Source: an uncultured Acidimicrobiales bacterium
GTDB taxonomy: Bacteria; Actinomycetota; Acidimicrobiia; Acidimicrobiales; Hopanoidiivorantaceae
NCBI GenBank assembly: GCA_958295755.1
Contig: OY282367.1
Location: 1,740,022-1,804,021 of the forward strand
Direction: 5' to 3'
Length of the DNA stretch: 64,000 nt
A model generated the notes under the pieces. The model had not been told where the DNA came from. It ran no database searches and saw nothing but the letters and a program-made list of their open reading frames with translations. Positions 17,064 to 26,529 of this stretch are shown here, in pieces (the stretch's first letter is position 1; every line of letters starts with the position of its first letter). The translations under genes were made by a program, and so were the position numbers.

Positions 17064-18221
17064 ATGAGCAAGATTGAAACCGGCGTGTTCCTCTTCGGTG
17101 GGGTGGAGATGGACGATGTAGGATCAGGGCCGCCCATTCCCACTGACCGCCGCTATAGCCAAGAAGAGATGTGGTATGCCGCTACTCGCATGTTGGATAT
17201 GGGTGTGGCTGCTGAGAAAGCTGGCTTTGACATTTACTGGCTCACTGAGCACCACTTCCAATACGAAGGCTACGAAGTGGTACCCAACGGGGTGCTTTTT
17301 GCCTCGGTTCTAGCCGAGCGCACTACAACCCTGCGAATCGGCGCGCTCTTCAACATCATCCCCCAGTGGCATCCCCTGCGCTTTGCGGAAGATTTTGCCA
17401 CTATGCACAACCTCTCTGGCGGCAGGGGCGTGCTCGGCGTGGGACGAGGCACTGTGCCTCGCGAAGCCCAACCGCTGGGCACTTTCGTAGGTAGCTTTGA
17501 CAACCCCGAAAAAGCCGATGCCGACACGATCAACCGTGAGGTATTCGACGAGTCTATGGATATCGTTATGCGGGCTTTCGGAAACGAACAGTTCTCTTTC
17601 CACGGCAAGCATTTCACTTTGCCACCGCCCGGCATTCCCGACCGAGGCGGCACCGTGCAGGAACTGACATTAATACCGAGGCCGCTGTATCCGTTTGATA
17701 CCTGGCAAGCCATCACCTCACCGCCAACCTTGGAATATGTGCCCAAGCGAGGCTGGGGAGGCGTGTTCTGGCTCAAGCACCACGCCTTCACCAAAGGTTG
17801 GTGGGATCATTTCGCCGAAGTCTACGAAACCCATCACGACCGCACCCTAGACCCAGGCGAAAAAAGAATGCTGACCTTAAATGTGTGCATAGAAGACACA
17901 CACGAACAAGCCTGGAAGAAAGCTCGCCCCGGCCATGACGAGTTCTGGAAATTCCTAGCCCCCTATGGCTGGAGCCGAGGCTATATGGGTAAAGACGGCA
18001 AACCCGCCGAGCCAGGGCTTACACCAACCCTAGAAGAATCAACAGAGCAACGAGTATGGGTAATAGGTACCCCCGAAGAAGTGGCTGAAGGCATAGCCTT
18101 TTACCGAGACGAGTTAGATTTAGCCCATCTCACAATCTTCCCTAACTTTCCTGGCGATACCTACACCCAAACCGAAGAACAAATCCATCGCTATATGGAA
18201 GAGGTCGCGCCTCTGCTGTGA
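17064..18221 (+). CDS. LLM-class flavin-dependent oxidoreductase
   Basis: 385-aa luciferase-like monooxygenase-family protein. Family segments: WLTEHHFQYEGY, LRIGALFNIIPQWHPLRFAED, interrupted here, GRGVLGVGRGTVPRE and the C-terminal IGTPEEVAEGI. Members use FMNH2 or F420 to oxidise organic substrates. The ATG follows GGAGAT elements at a workable distance. Its place downstream of the importer ATPase and near the deaminase-like gene suggests it attacks the imported compound, but the substrate is unknown. Confidence 0.9.
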   Translation: MSKIETGVFLFGGVEMDDVGSGPPIPTDRRYSQEEMWYAATRMLDMGVAAEKAGFDIYWLTEHHFQYEGYEVVPNGVLFASVLAERTTTLRIGALFNIIPQWHPLRFAEDFATMHNLSGGRGVLGVGRGTVPREAQPLGTFVGSFDNPEKADADTINREVFDESMDIVMRAFGNEQFSFHGKHFTLPPPGIPDRGGTVQELTLIPRPLYPFDTWQAITSPPTLEYVPKRGWGGVFWLKHHAFTKGWWDHFAEVYETHHDRTLDPGEKRMLTLNVCIEDTHEQAWKKARPGHDEFWKFLAPYGWSRGYMGKDGKPAEPGLTPTLEESTEQRVWVIGTPEEVAEGIAFYRDELDLAHLTIFPNFPGDTYTQTEEQIHRYMEEVAPLL

Positions 18222-18253
18222 AAGCGTACTGATATAAGACCAGCCAGTAACAA

Positions 18254-19501
18254 CTAGGTTATGCCGGTGAAGAGCACAGCGGCGTTGGTGATATTTTGAG
18301 ATTCGGCTACTTTTGACAGCCCTGCTAGACCTGAAATCCCTGTGGGGCCTGCGGGGATGTCGGTATGAGTGTGGGCTAGTTTCAGGGCTTTGCGGATTTG
18401 TTTATCTGAGACTACTGGCGTGTCGCCGCCACTTTCAATGATGCCCCAAGCTATGGGGAGCCAGTCGTATGTTTCATCGTCTAGGATGCCTCCAGCTATG
18501 CTGCGGGGTTCTTTCTCCCAAGGCCACATGTATTCTTCAGGATGAGAAATCGCATGAATGAGTGCTTCTTGCGGGTTAGATTCCATGACTTTTTCTTGGA
18601 TTAGGTTTATGGCACGAGCTAGTGGAGCGCAACCATGAGTCTGAACTGCACAGACACGGGGTAAATAGTTGAACATCTTGAAGTCGCGGGCTTCTTGCAT
18701 ACCCTGGACTATGCAGCTCGCCAATGCACCGCCTCCAACCTGCACGAAAACCCAGCTGAAAAACTCATGGTCAGCATTGGCAAATGATTCTGCCAGTTCC
18801 CAACCCAAAATTCTTCCGCCGTCTAAGGTCCAAATGTTTTCTGGGCCTTGAACGCTGAAAGCTATCGCCCCATCAGCCAAAGCTTCTTTGAAACGCAAAA
18901 AAGCCGGATCGCCAGCTTCACCTCGTTGCCTTTTACAGAGATTTACTTGAGCTTCTAGTCGGTCTAGTTCTGAATAGATTTCGCTTTCAATACTTGTTGG
19001 AGCAAAAACCTCCAATGGTCTGCCAGTAGCTTTGGCAACTATGGCAGCACCTAGGGCAGCATTGCCGCAACTAGCTATCGCAAGGGGCTGAGACTTTGGA
19101 ACTTCGTCTATCTCCAGGTGCAGTGCTAGACCGAACAAATGGCGAGCTTTGTGAGAACTGCCAACATTTACTGTCTCGTTCTTTACCCAAAGTTGTTTTG
19201 CCCCTGCCTCTGCTGCCAGTGCTGGATGTGAATCAAAAGGGGTTACAGAAAACCCTCTTCCGTCTACTTCTTGAACAGCCTCGTCCAAACGCAAAACAAG
19301 GCCCGAGAAATCGTCATCGTCCCAACCCCGCTCGCGAGCCTTGTGATACGACCAGAGAAGTTTTCTATAGCGTATGAAGGGGTTTTGGGTAGTGGCATCT
19401 ATGAGGGCGGCATCTATGAGCGCGGCTTCTTGGGCAGAGATTTCTGCAGTTGGTGGGGCACCCAACCAGCCGGAATCTCTTTGAGGTCTAGGTAGTTTCA
19501 T
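18254..19501 (-). CDS. PLP-dependent fold-type II enzyme (threonine synthase/cysteine synthase-like)
   Basis: 415 aa. The PLP lysine is in SSHKARH (Lys118), the substrate-binding Asn in SCGNAALG, and a Gly-rich phosphate-binding loop in QVGGGALAS. Fold-type II enzymes carry out beta-elimination or replacement and dehydratase reactions on hydroxy or thiol amino acids. It does not match one classical subfamily. The N-terminus has a duplicated element (AALIDAALIDA). It is followed on the same strand by a second fold-type II enzyme (19525-21069) with a 23-nt gap, suggesting a working pair. Confidence 0.82.
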   Translation of the reverse strand: MKLPRPQRDSGWLGAPPTAEISAQEAALIDAALIDATTQNPFIRYRKLLWSYHKARERGWDDDDFSGLVLRLDEAVQEVDGRGFSVTPFDSHPALAAEAGAKQLWVKNETVNVGSSHKARHLFGLALHLEIDEVPKSQPLAIASCGNAALGAAIVAKATGRPLEVFAPTSIESEIYSELDRLEAQVNLCKRQRGEAGDPAFLRFKEALADGAIAFSVQGPENIWTLDGGRILGWELAESFANADHEFFSWVFVQVGGGALASCIVQGMQEARDFKMFNYLPRVCAVQTHGCAPLARAINLIQEKVMESNPQEALIHAISHPEEYMWPWEKEPRSIAGGILDDETYDWLPIAWGIIESGGDTPVVSDKQIRKALKLAHTHTDIPAGPTGISGLAGLSKVAESQNITNAAVLFTGIT

Positions 19502-19524
19502 CAGCTACTCGGTAAAAAGAGTGT

Positions 19525-21069
19525 CTACTCGCCCCTCGCCTTAGCTGTGCGTGCGTTGAATTCTGTAATAGCTTCGTCCCATTCGTCATTCAAGAAGTGA
19601 AGATGATCCCAGAAGGCTTGATCTCGCCTTGCCACAAAATCGTCTATCTCTATGCCCTGTTGTTCCACCCAGGTGAAATAACCGAGGTTAAAAATACGAT
19701 CACGACCGCGCTCTCCCAATACCTCTGTGTGCTCTGTGTCAGCACCCCAGAGATGTTGTTCCAGAACTTCAGTGGCATCGTGAGCAGTGAATTTCCCTCC
19801 GTAGCGCAATTCGGCGAGTCTGTGACGTTCGCTACCGTAGAGTTCTGAGCCGTCTGTGGCTACCGTCATAATCACATCTTCTGGGCCGAGTCCCAACTTC
19901 TTTGAAGTTTTAATAGCTGCTAGCAGATTGCAGATGCTGGAGAGGCCGAAGTGTGCCAGAGAGTCAATCATCTCATCTGCCACTCCCCGTTCGTTCAGTA
20001 GCCTTTTGCCTTCTTCTGATCCGAAAGCCATAAACAGACCGTCGGTGGCGGTATCTGATACACCTACTGCCACATCGGTATTCATCACATTGTGGATGAG
20101 AGGGATGTGCTTGTCGCCTATCCCCTGGATGTTGTGTTCGCCGAAGCCGTTGTAGAGCATCGTAGGGCACTCCAGAGCTTCTACTGCCACTATCTGGCAG
20201 CCGCTGTGTCGCTCTTTGAGCCAGTCGCCCGCTCCTAAAGTGCCAGCCGAACCAGAGGCTGAGACAAAAGCCGCCAACTTATGATCGGACGCCATGTTGG
20301 TGAATACCCGCTCCAAGGCACGGCTCGTAACTTCGTAGTGCCCCAAATGGTTCGGAAACTCTGCGAACTGGTTGAAGATGATATTTTCTGGGTCGGCATC
20401 TAGCTCTGCACATTTGTCGTAGATTTCTTTCACATTGCTCTCAGAGCCTGGGGTGCGGATGATGTCTTCTTCTGGGTTGGCTACCCAACGCTCCAACCAA
20501 GCGAACCGCTCGCGGCTCATATTCTCAGGTAGCACGGCCACTCCCCTGCAGCCCATGATGCGACTAATTGCTACGCCGCCTCTGGCGTAGTTGCCTGTGG
20601 AAGGCCAGACCGCTCGATGGTGTGTGGGGTCAAAGACGCCAGTCACGACTCTAGGTGCCAAGCAGGAATAAGCTGCCAAAACTTTGTGTGCCCCGATCAT
20701 CGGAAACCTATTGCCAAACAGAACAGCTATAGGCGACTCCACCCCGGAAAGCTCAGGTGGCACCACCACATGCTCAGGTAGCGGTGCCAACGAAGCATTT
20801 CCATCAAGGCGATTGTGCCAATGCACTCGCCAGAGGTTGCGAGCATCAGGAATGTTCTTGTCGGCATGTCCGATCTCGGCCAGTTTCTCAGCAGGAATGT
20901 CTAGTGGGTTGGCTAACTCGGCAAATGTGGGCAAGTGGATCTCCCTCTCGGCGAACCGCTTGACAGCCCCCTCTAGCACTTTCGCATCTACAATCTCAGC
21001 CGTAGGTAGCAACGATTGGCCTTTCGGAGTTTTCCCATTTTTGGAAGCCATGAGTGTTTTTGAAGTCAT
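19525..21069 (-). CDS. PLP-dependent cysteine synthase-family protein, long form
   Basis: 514 aa, well above the roughly 310 of cysteine synthase. PLP lysine in GAHKVLAA (Lys129), Asn in [10 protein letters not shown], Gly-rich loop [12 protein letters not shown] and the C-terminal [15 protein letters not shown]. The N-terminal 100 residues ([11 protein letters not shown]) are an extension of a little-studied subfamily. It is first of a two-gene unit with the shorter PLP enzyme and stands beside the branched-chain-type importer, so catabolism of an imported amino acid is a reasonable guess. No function is assigned. Confidence 0.82.
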   Translation of the reverse strand: MTSKTLMASKNGKTPKGQSLLPTAEIVDAKVLEGAVKRFAEREIHLPTFAELANPLDIPAEKLAEIGHADKNIPDARNLWRVHWHNRLDGNASLAPLPEHVVVPPELSGVESPIAVLFGNRFPMIGAHKVLAAYSCLAPRVVTGVFDPTHHRAVWPSTGNYARGGVAISRIMGCRGVAVLPENMSRERFAWLERWVANPEEDIIRTPGSESNVKEIYDKCAELDADPENIIFNQFAEFPNHLGHYEVTSRALERVFTNMASDHKLAAFVSASGSAGTLGAGDWLKERHSGCQIVAVEALECPTMLYNGFGEHNIQGIGDKHIPLIHNVMNTDVAVGVSDTATDGLFMAFGSEEGKRLLNERGVADEMIDSLAHFGLSSICNLLAAIKTSKKLGLGPEDVIMTVATDGSELYGSERHRLAELRYGGKFTAHDATEVLEQHLWGADTEHTEVLGERGRDRIFNLGYFTWVEQQGIEIDDFVARRDQAFWDHLHFLNDEWDEAITEFNARTAKARGE

Positions 21070-21097
21070 AAGTCAATTCTGCTGTAGCAATGCGCTG

Positions 21098-21175
21098 TTT
21101 TGGCAATTTCTGTTTTGGCAATTTGATGTCAAGAAATATAGTGTCAAAAAATCTAGTGTCAAGAAATCTAGCAGA
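21098..21175. repeat. Two adjacent tandem repeats between livF and PLP gene
   Basis: First, ttctgttttggcaattt occurs twice in near-direct succession (about 21100-21125). Then three copies of a 15-16-bp element (gtcaagaaatatagt, gtcaaaaaatctagt, gtcaagaaatctag) follow. The gap between the two genes contains little else. Confidence 0.75.
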
Positions 21176-21188
21176 ATCCTAGCAAAAC

Positions 21189-21995
21189 CTATAACCGAAC
21201 ATTGCCGGTAAGGCTCCCCAGATACAGCCTGCCGATCTTCTCGTCATCCAAAATACTCGCTCCTGAGCCTTCAAACACATTTCGCCCCTGATCTAACACA
21301 TAGCCTCGATTGCATATCTGCAGGCACGCTCGAGCGTTCTGCTCCACAATCACCACTGACACACCCGCCTTATTCACGCTCACGATGTTGTCAAATACTG
21401 CCGCCTGATTCCTGGGTGACAGACCGGCTGACGGCTCATCTAGTAGCACTACTTCTGGGCCAGCGATAAGAGCTCGCGCCATCGCCACCATTTGCCGCTC
21501 ACCTCCCGACATTTGAAAAACTCGCTGCTCCCAACGTTCTCGCAGTTTCGGGAAAAGTTCAAAAATTGCCTGCTTTCGTTCTTTGTTGATCAGTTCTTTA
21601 TCGACTTTCTTCTTGACCCAAGACCCCATCCACATGTTTTCTTGCACCGTAAGCGGTAGGAAAGTGTTGTCGCGCTGGGGCACATAGCCCACGCCTCGGC
21701 GCACCAACTGGTGAGGCGACATACCTGTGATGTCGCTACCTTGGAAGCTCACTGAGCCTTTGCGGATGTCTACCAAACCGAACATTGCTTTGAGCAGTGT
21801 GGATTTCCCCGCACCGTTTGGGCCGACTATTCCTACGATTTCACCCTGAAGTAACTTGAAAGCACAATCATTGAGAATGTCGACACCTGGCACATAACCA
21901 GCCACCAAATCGTGCGCCTCCAGGAGAGGCTGGATTTCTGATACAGGCTGTGTCGCTGATGCAGGCTGTGCCACCTGTTGCTCACTCGTCATCAC
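21189..21995 (-). CDS. livF: Branched-chain-type amino acid ABC transporter ATPase LivF
   Basis: 268 aa. Walker A GPNGAGKSTLLK, Q-loop GYVPQRDNTF, signature MSGGERQMVAMARAL, Walker B VVLLDEPSAGLSP and H-loop equivalent (VEQNAR) typical of LivF. A repeat-derived N-terminal extension (QPASATQPVSEIQP) precedes the domain. Last gene of livH-livM-livG-livF; its start overlaps the livG stop by 14 nt. Confidence 0.95.
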   Translation of the reverse strand: MMTSEQQVAQPASATQPVSEIQPLLEAHDLVAGYVPGVDILNDCAFKLLQGEIVGIVGPNGAGKSTLLKAMFGLVDIRKGSVSFQGSDITGMSPHQLVRRGVGYVPQRDNTFLPLTVQENMWMGSWVKKKVDKELINKERKQAIFELFPKLRERWEQRVFQMSGGERQMVAMARALIAGPEVVLLDEPSAGLSPRNQAAVFDNIVSVNKAGVSVVIVEQNARACLQICNRGYVLDQGRNVFEGSGASILDDEKIGRLYLGSLTGNVRL

Positions 21996-22851
21996 TCATA
22001 CCTCCTCGCGTGCTTCCAAGATAGGCATCTAGCACAAGCTGATTTTGCCCTACCTCGCCGTGAGTTCCCTCAGCTATCACACGGCCCTCAGCCAAGCAGA
22101 TTACCCAGTCGCTCACCTTGCGCACAGCCGACATGTCGTGTTCGATGAACAGCACGGTCGTGCCTCCAGCTTTGAGAGCCAAGATGTGTTCCAAAATAGT
22201 CTCACCGAGGGCTGGATTGACACCAGCCAGTGGCTCATCCAGCAACACCATAGTCGGCTCAGCCATGAGTGCGCGAGCCATCTCCAGCAGTTTGCGTTGC
22301 CCGCCCGAGAGGGTGCCGGCGAACTCATCGGCCATGTGGGTGAGCGCAAAACGATCCAGTAGCTCCCTCGCTCGTTCTTTTTCTTTCTGCTCTTTGCGCC
22401 GCCACTTCGCTCCATATACTCGGTGCAGTCTCTCTCCAAACTGTTGCTGGGAGGCAAACAGCATATTTTCCATGACTGTGAGACGGGTTAGCGCGCGAGT
22501 GTTTTGGAAAGTCCTCACTGCTCCTAAACGGGCTATCTGATAGTTGTGCAAGCCTGTGATGCGCTGATCTTGGAACCAGCAAGACCCTTCGCTAGTATCG
22601 TCGAAACCTGTGGCGAGGTTGAAAAATGTGGTCTTGCCTGCCCCGTTAGGGCCGATGAGCGCGGTGATTACACCTTGCTGAATTTCTAGATTCTGGATGT
22701 CCACAGCCTTAAATGCTCCGAAAGAGCGCACTAGCCCTCGGGCAGTGAGTATCGGATTGGGTTTGGAGACGCCCGGTCGGGACTCTGCGGGAAGCACCGC
22801 AGATGTAGCTTCCAGAGGCGTAGCTTCCACAGGCATAGCTTCAGGAGGCAT
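21982..22851 (-). CDS. livG: Branched-chain-type amino acid ABC transporter ATPase LivG
   Basis: 289 aa. Walker A GPNGAGKTTFFN, signature LSGGQRKLLEMARAL, Walker B VVLLDEPLAGVNP and switch His in FIEHDMSAV. The first 30 residues are a low-complexity extension with 15-bp units at about 22813-22842 (PVEATPLEAT), not present in typical LivG. The ATG overlaps the livM stop by 11 nt. Confidence 0.95.
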   Translation of the reverse strand: MPPEAMPVEATPLEATSAVLPAESRPGVSKPNPILTARGLVRSFGAFKAVDIQNLEIQQGVITALIGPNGAGKTTFFNLATGFDDTSEGSCWFQDQRITGLHNYQIARLGAVRTFQNTRALTRLTVMENMLFASQQQFGERLHRVYGAKWRRKEQKEKERARELLDRFALTHMADEFAGTLSGGQRKLLEMARALMAEPTMVLLDEPLAGVNPALGETILEHILALKAGGTTVLFIEHDMSAVRKVSDWVICLAEGRVIAEGTHGEVGQNQLVLDAYLGSTRGGMSDDE

Positions 22852-23824
22852 CTAACAACGCCTCATCTTTGTCGCCGAAGAAACCTTGAGGGCGCAGAAC
22901 CACAAGCAACACCAAAATCAAACCCAGCAGCATGAACCTAAACGGCCCGGCATCGGTGGTCTGCAGCAAATTGCCATACCAGCCTTCGGCAATAGATGAC
23001 TGCATAAACCCGTCAAACCACTGGAACAGGAACCAAAATACCACTGCTCCTACCACTGGCCCCAAGACCCTCCCTATACCGCCGATGAGCAGAGCAGTGT
23101 AGACCCAAAATGTCAAGATGAGGCTATAGAAATCGGGGTTAACATTGTTGGCGAACGCCAGTAACACCCCTGCGAAAGCCCCGAAAACACTGCCGATCAT
23201 AAAGCTCTGCAGTCTGACGAAGAATACATTTTTTCCGAGACTGCGGGCGACTTGTTCGTCTTCACGGATGGCTCGTACAGTCCTTCCCCAAGGGCTGTGA
23301 ACGAGCATATACATAGCCAGCACGCCAATGACGATAAGCGTCCAACCCACGATCATTAGCCATAGCGAGCGGTGGTCAAAGCTGAAATCTCCCCAGCCGT
23401 ATCTGCCTTCACTGATTGGGTTGAGGTCGAAAAAGTCGCGGGCGAACTGTTGAATGCCGAACACTCCGCCGGTAACAGGTTCGGCCCAGTTGCTACGTAC
23501 CACTTGGCGAAAAATCTCACCGAAAGCTATGGTAGCTATGGCCAGATAGTCCAGCCGTAGCCTCAACGCTGCAACCCCTAAAAACAGACTCACCACAAGG
23601 GCTGCTGCCACACCGCACAAAACCCCCACCATCAAAGTAGCTCCCGCTTCCAGCGGAATGGCCGCCCCGTAAGCCCCTGCCGCAACCGCCACGACATGGC
23701 CGTAGTTCCACAAGCCTGCATAGCCAAACTGAAGGTTAAGCCCCAAGCCCGCCAGGGCGTAGGCCACAGCCACTGGCCCCACACTGGCCCGCAGTGCGGC
23801 AACTGTGATACCTATCCAGTCCAT
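22841..23824 (-). CDS. livM: Branched-chain-type amino acid ABC transporter permease LivM
   Basis: 327-aa polytopic permease. Recognisable LivM features are GLNLQFGYAGLWNYGHV near the N-terminus, the IATIAFGEIFRQV segment, and SPWGRTVRAIREDE in the cytoplasmic loop. An ideal RBS (AAGGAGGC) precedes ATG 23824. It lies 107 nt after livH and overlaps livG. Confidence 0.95.
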   Translation of the reverse strand: MDWIGITVAALRASVGPVAVAYALAGLGLNLQFGYAGLWNYGHVVAVAAGAYGAAIPLEAGATLMVGVLCGVAAALVVSLFLGVAALRLRLDYLAIATIAFGEIFRQVVRSNWAEPVTGGVFGIQQFARDFFDLNPISEGRYGWGDFSFDHRSLWLMIVGWTLIVIGVLAMYMLVHSPWGRTVRAIREDEQVARSLGKNVFFVRLQSFMIGSVFGAFAGVLLAFANNVNPDFYSLILTFWVYTALLIGGIGRVLGPVVGAVVFWFLFQWFDGFMQSSIAEGWYGNLLQTTDAGPFRFMLLGLILVLLVVLRPQGFFGDKDEALLDAS

Positions 23825-23931
23825 AGCTTTGCCTCCTTAATGCCCATAGCTAATGCCCATGGAAAGGCACACACAGCCCCTAGATGGCACGCCTGAAGCT
23901 AGACGCAGATCTCCTACGAAAACCTTATCTG

Positions 23932-25272
23932 TCATGCCGCTCGCTCCCTGTAACCGAGCAACCCTTTCGGTCGCACAAAGAGCATCAAAACCAGCACGGC
24001 CAATCCGACGACCACCTTGAATTCGTTGTCTATCCAATAGGTGCTGACTTCCACGATCAGTCCGATCAAAAAACCTCCTAACATCGCTCCAAAAGCCGTG
24101 CCCAACCCGCCGAGCACAATGGCTGCAAACATTAGCAATAGCAACCGTAGCCCCATGCGCCAGTCGAGCCTCTCGGAGATACCCAAGAAGATACCACCCA
24201 AGGCAGTGGATGCCGTGCCCAAGATCCACACCCCCATGATGACTTTCTCCACATTGATGCCCGACACCGATGCCAGCTCGCGATTTGACGCCACAGCCCG
24301 AATCCCCACACCTGTGCGAGTAAGCATCAAAAATAGCCCAAAGGCCGCCAGCAGCATCACCGACACTATCAAGATGAGCATGTTTTTTGGCGCAATAGAT
24401 ACCCAGCCGAAATCCACCGGGTCTTGGACGCTGTAATCGCTATAAGAGCGGAACTCCACACCAAATACGATGGCGAATATATACCGCAGAACGAACCCTA
24501 AGCCGATAGATACGAGCGACAGAGCGATGAGACTGGTGTGGCGTTTTCGTAGCGGCCTCCAAATTCCCATCTCCATGCTAGCCCCGAATAAACCGCAAAT
24601 TATCAAAGTCGGAACTATGGCCAACAGTAAGCTCATCTGCGGGCCGGCGGCGGAGGTGTGAAGATAGTAAGCCACGAGCGCACCGAGCGTCACAAGCTCG
24701 CCGTGGGCGAAATTAACAAGCCCTGTTACACCGTAGATGAGCGACAGACCCACCGAACACATAGCGATGATAGCCCCGAACCGCAAGCCCGAAAGTACCA
24801 AGTTGGAAATTCTTTCTAATCGACTTACCGTGTCGCGTGTGCCCGGGCCGAAGTTGAATCTGACGGTTTTAGATTGCCCTTCGTCTACGAGCACATTTGG
24901 CAACTCTGATTTCTCGGCGTCGGTGAGGGTTATCCCTGTTGGGAGCGTGTCGGTGTGAAGTCTCACTTGGTAGGTTCCCCTAGACGGGATACCCACCGAC
25001 CATTCGCCGCTACCATCTGATGTTGCGGTGCCGATTTCTCTGCCATCTTGAGAGACGGTTACCCGAACCCCGCTGATAGGTGTAAAAACTTTACGGGGGC
25101 CTTGCGCTTCGGTGTCTTCTATCTCAAGGCGACCTTTGATGGATTCTGATGTTTCTTGCCCTGAAGCTCCTGAGACTGGAAAGCCCATCGCCCCGATAAA
25201 AACCGCGCCCAGAATTATCAGATAGATACTCCAGATGAAGCGTTTGAAGTGAGGGAACTTGGCTAAGGACAT
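23932..25272 (-). CDS. livH: LivH-type permease with N-terminal secreted domain
   Basis: About 446 aa against about 300 for ordinary LivH. A signal-like hydrophobic helix (residues about 11-38) is followed by an extracytoplasmic domain of about 100 residues that resembles carboxypeptidase regulatory or SdrD-B-like beta-sandwiches (SGVRVTVSQDGREIGTATSDG, shortened, then GEWSVGIPSRGTYQVRL). After about residue 150 come the LivH membrane helices with SLIYGVTGLVNFAHGE, RTGVGIRAVASN and the C-terminal RPKGLLG. The extra domain may capture substrate or contact the binding protein. ATG 25272 preferred over TTG 25281. No binding-protein gene lies in this operon. Confidence 0.93.
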   Translation of the reverse strand: MSLAKFPHFKRFIWSIYLIILGAVFIGAMGFPVSGASGQETSESIKGRLEIEDTEAQGPRKVFTPISGVRVTVSQDGREIGTATSDGSGEWSVGIPSRGTYQVRLHTDTLPTGITLTDAEKSELPNVLVDEGQSKTVRFNFGPGTRDTVSRLERISNLVLSGLRFGAIIAMCSVGLSLIYGVTGLVNFAHGELVTLGALVAYYLHTSAAGPQMSLLLAIVPTLIICGLFGASMEMGIWRPLRKRHTSLIALSLVSIGLGFVLRYIFAIVFGVEFRSYSDYSVQDPVDFGWVSIAPKNMLILIVSVMLLAAFGLFLMLTRTGVGIRAVASNRELASVSGINVEKVIMGVWILGTASTALGGIFLGISERLDWRMGLRLLLLMFAAIVLGGLGTAFGAMLGGFLIGLIVEVSTYWIDNEFKVVVGLAVLVLMLFVRPKGLLGYRERAA

Positions 25273-25318
25273 GCTTGGCAAAGCAGTTTAATGCACTTCA
25301 ACCCTCCGAGACAGCAAA

Positions 25319-26509
25319 ATGCTACTATTGCATGGCAAGATAGAGGCTGTGGCGACACACAAACTCACCTCCACGAACGCCTTCATAATTTTTGATTTGG
25401 AAGACGCCGAAACTGCCTCTGGGCTAGTGCGTTGTGCTCCAAAAATCTTGCCTAGTTCTGCTAAGGAGCTGGCTCGCTCGGCCACCTACACCTTCGCCGC
25501 CCACGGCTGCAAACGAGGAGGTGCTTCAGCTGGCATCAATGCTAAAGGCAGCGAGCGAGACGAAGCAGTGAGAGCTTTCACAGAAGAAATCGCGGAGATG
25601 GTAGCGGCTGGCAAGTTTCTGCCCGATGCTGGACGAGGCGTGACGGAAGAAGATTTACAGCCTCTTCGCGCTAGCGATAGGCGCGGCGATGCTCACTTTT
25701 CAAAGCATGGTTTTACAGAGGATACTTCTTCAAAATATGCTTCTTCAAAATATAACAGTACGACTTTGGCAACATATCTGCAAGGTGTTAGCGCAGTGGC
25801 TGCTACAGAAGCTGCTCTGGGCGCGCTAGAAGGGCGAACTGTCGCATTGGAAGGTTTTGGCCCAGCGGGGTTGGCTGCTGCAAAAGAGCTGGAGGAGCGT
25901 GGAGCGAAGGTGGTGGCTGTGGCTACTGCAGCCGGGATGTCAAAGGTAGCGGCGGGAATGTCTCAGGCGGGATTTTCTCACGCTGAGCTTGCCGAAGCGT
26001 TTGCGGCATATGGACAAGAGATGGTGGAGCATTTAGAGACCGGCAGCATGAAAAAACACAGCGAAGCTGAGCAAGGCAGTGAGACTGAGCAAGGCAGAGA
26101 GGCTGGGCAAGGCAGGGAAGCCAACTCTATTTGGAGTGTTGAGGCAGATATATTTTTTACCGGTTCAAAAATCGGAGCGGTTGATCACAATGTGGCCGAG
26201 CTCTTTTCACCGATGGCATTAGTTTCACTTACACCTCTTGCTTTCACCACAAAAGCACTAGTAGCCCTGCAACAAAAAGGGACTAAAGTGCTACCTGATT
26301 TCGTCTGTCTAGGAGGGTCGATCTATGCCGAGGGAGAAATTCCTTCAGCAGATAAAGCTATCGCGACAGCGCGAACCAACACAGCTGCTTTGGTTGAAGA
26401 AGCTGAAGGGCATCCCGAGGGTATCTTCTTGGGGGTGTGTGCTATAGCCGAACAGTTTTTGCTGACTTGGCGAGATGAGCTACCTTTCGGAAGGCCTCTC
26501 GCCCCCTAG
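25319..26509 (+). CDS. Glu/Leu/Phe/Val dehydrogenase homologue lacking active-site lysines
   Basis: 396 aa. The C-terminal Rossmann domain (LEGFGPAGLAAAKELEERG) and overall layout match amino acid dehydrogenases. The N-terminal catalytic domain aligns with leucine dehydrogenase at TYTFAAHGCKRGGASAGI: the two active-site lysines expected 12 residues apart (TYK... and GGxK...) are Thr58 and Ser70. Oxidative deamination is thus unlikely; it may be a pseudo-enzyme or use another chemistry. Two repeat inserts occur: SSKYASSKYN and EQGSETEQGREAGQGRE (18-bp units, 26066-26119). It is divergent from livH. Confidence 0.75.
   Translation: MLLLHGKIEAVATHKLTSTNAFIIFDLEDAETASGLVRCAPKILPSSAKELARSATYTFAAHGCKRGGASAGINAKGSERDEAVRAFTEEIAEMVAAGKFLPDAGRGVTEEDLQPLRASDRRGDAHFSKHGFTEDTSSKYASSKYNSTTLATYLQGVSAVAATEAALGALEGRTVALEGFGPAGLAAAKELEERGAKVVAVATAAGMSKVAAGMSQAGFSHAELAEAFAAYGQEMVEHLETGSMKKHSEAEQGSETEQGREAGQGREANSIWSVEADIFFTGSKIGAVDHNVAELFSPMALVSLTPLAFTTKALVALQQKGTKVLPDFVCLGGSIYAEGEIPSADKAIATARTNTAALVEEAEGHPEGIFLGVCAIAEQFLLTWRDELPFGRPLAP
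26066..26119. repeat. Three 18-bp tandem units in dehydrogenase-like gene
   Basis: gctgagcaaggcagtgag, actgagcaaggcagagag and gctgggcaaggcagggaa, contiguous and in frame, encode a Glu/Gln/Gly-rich insert in the Rossmann domain. Confidence 0.9.
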
Positions 26510-26529
26510 TAGCTATTGCTGTGCTATTT

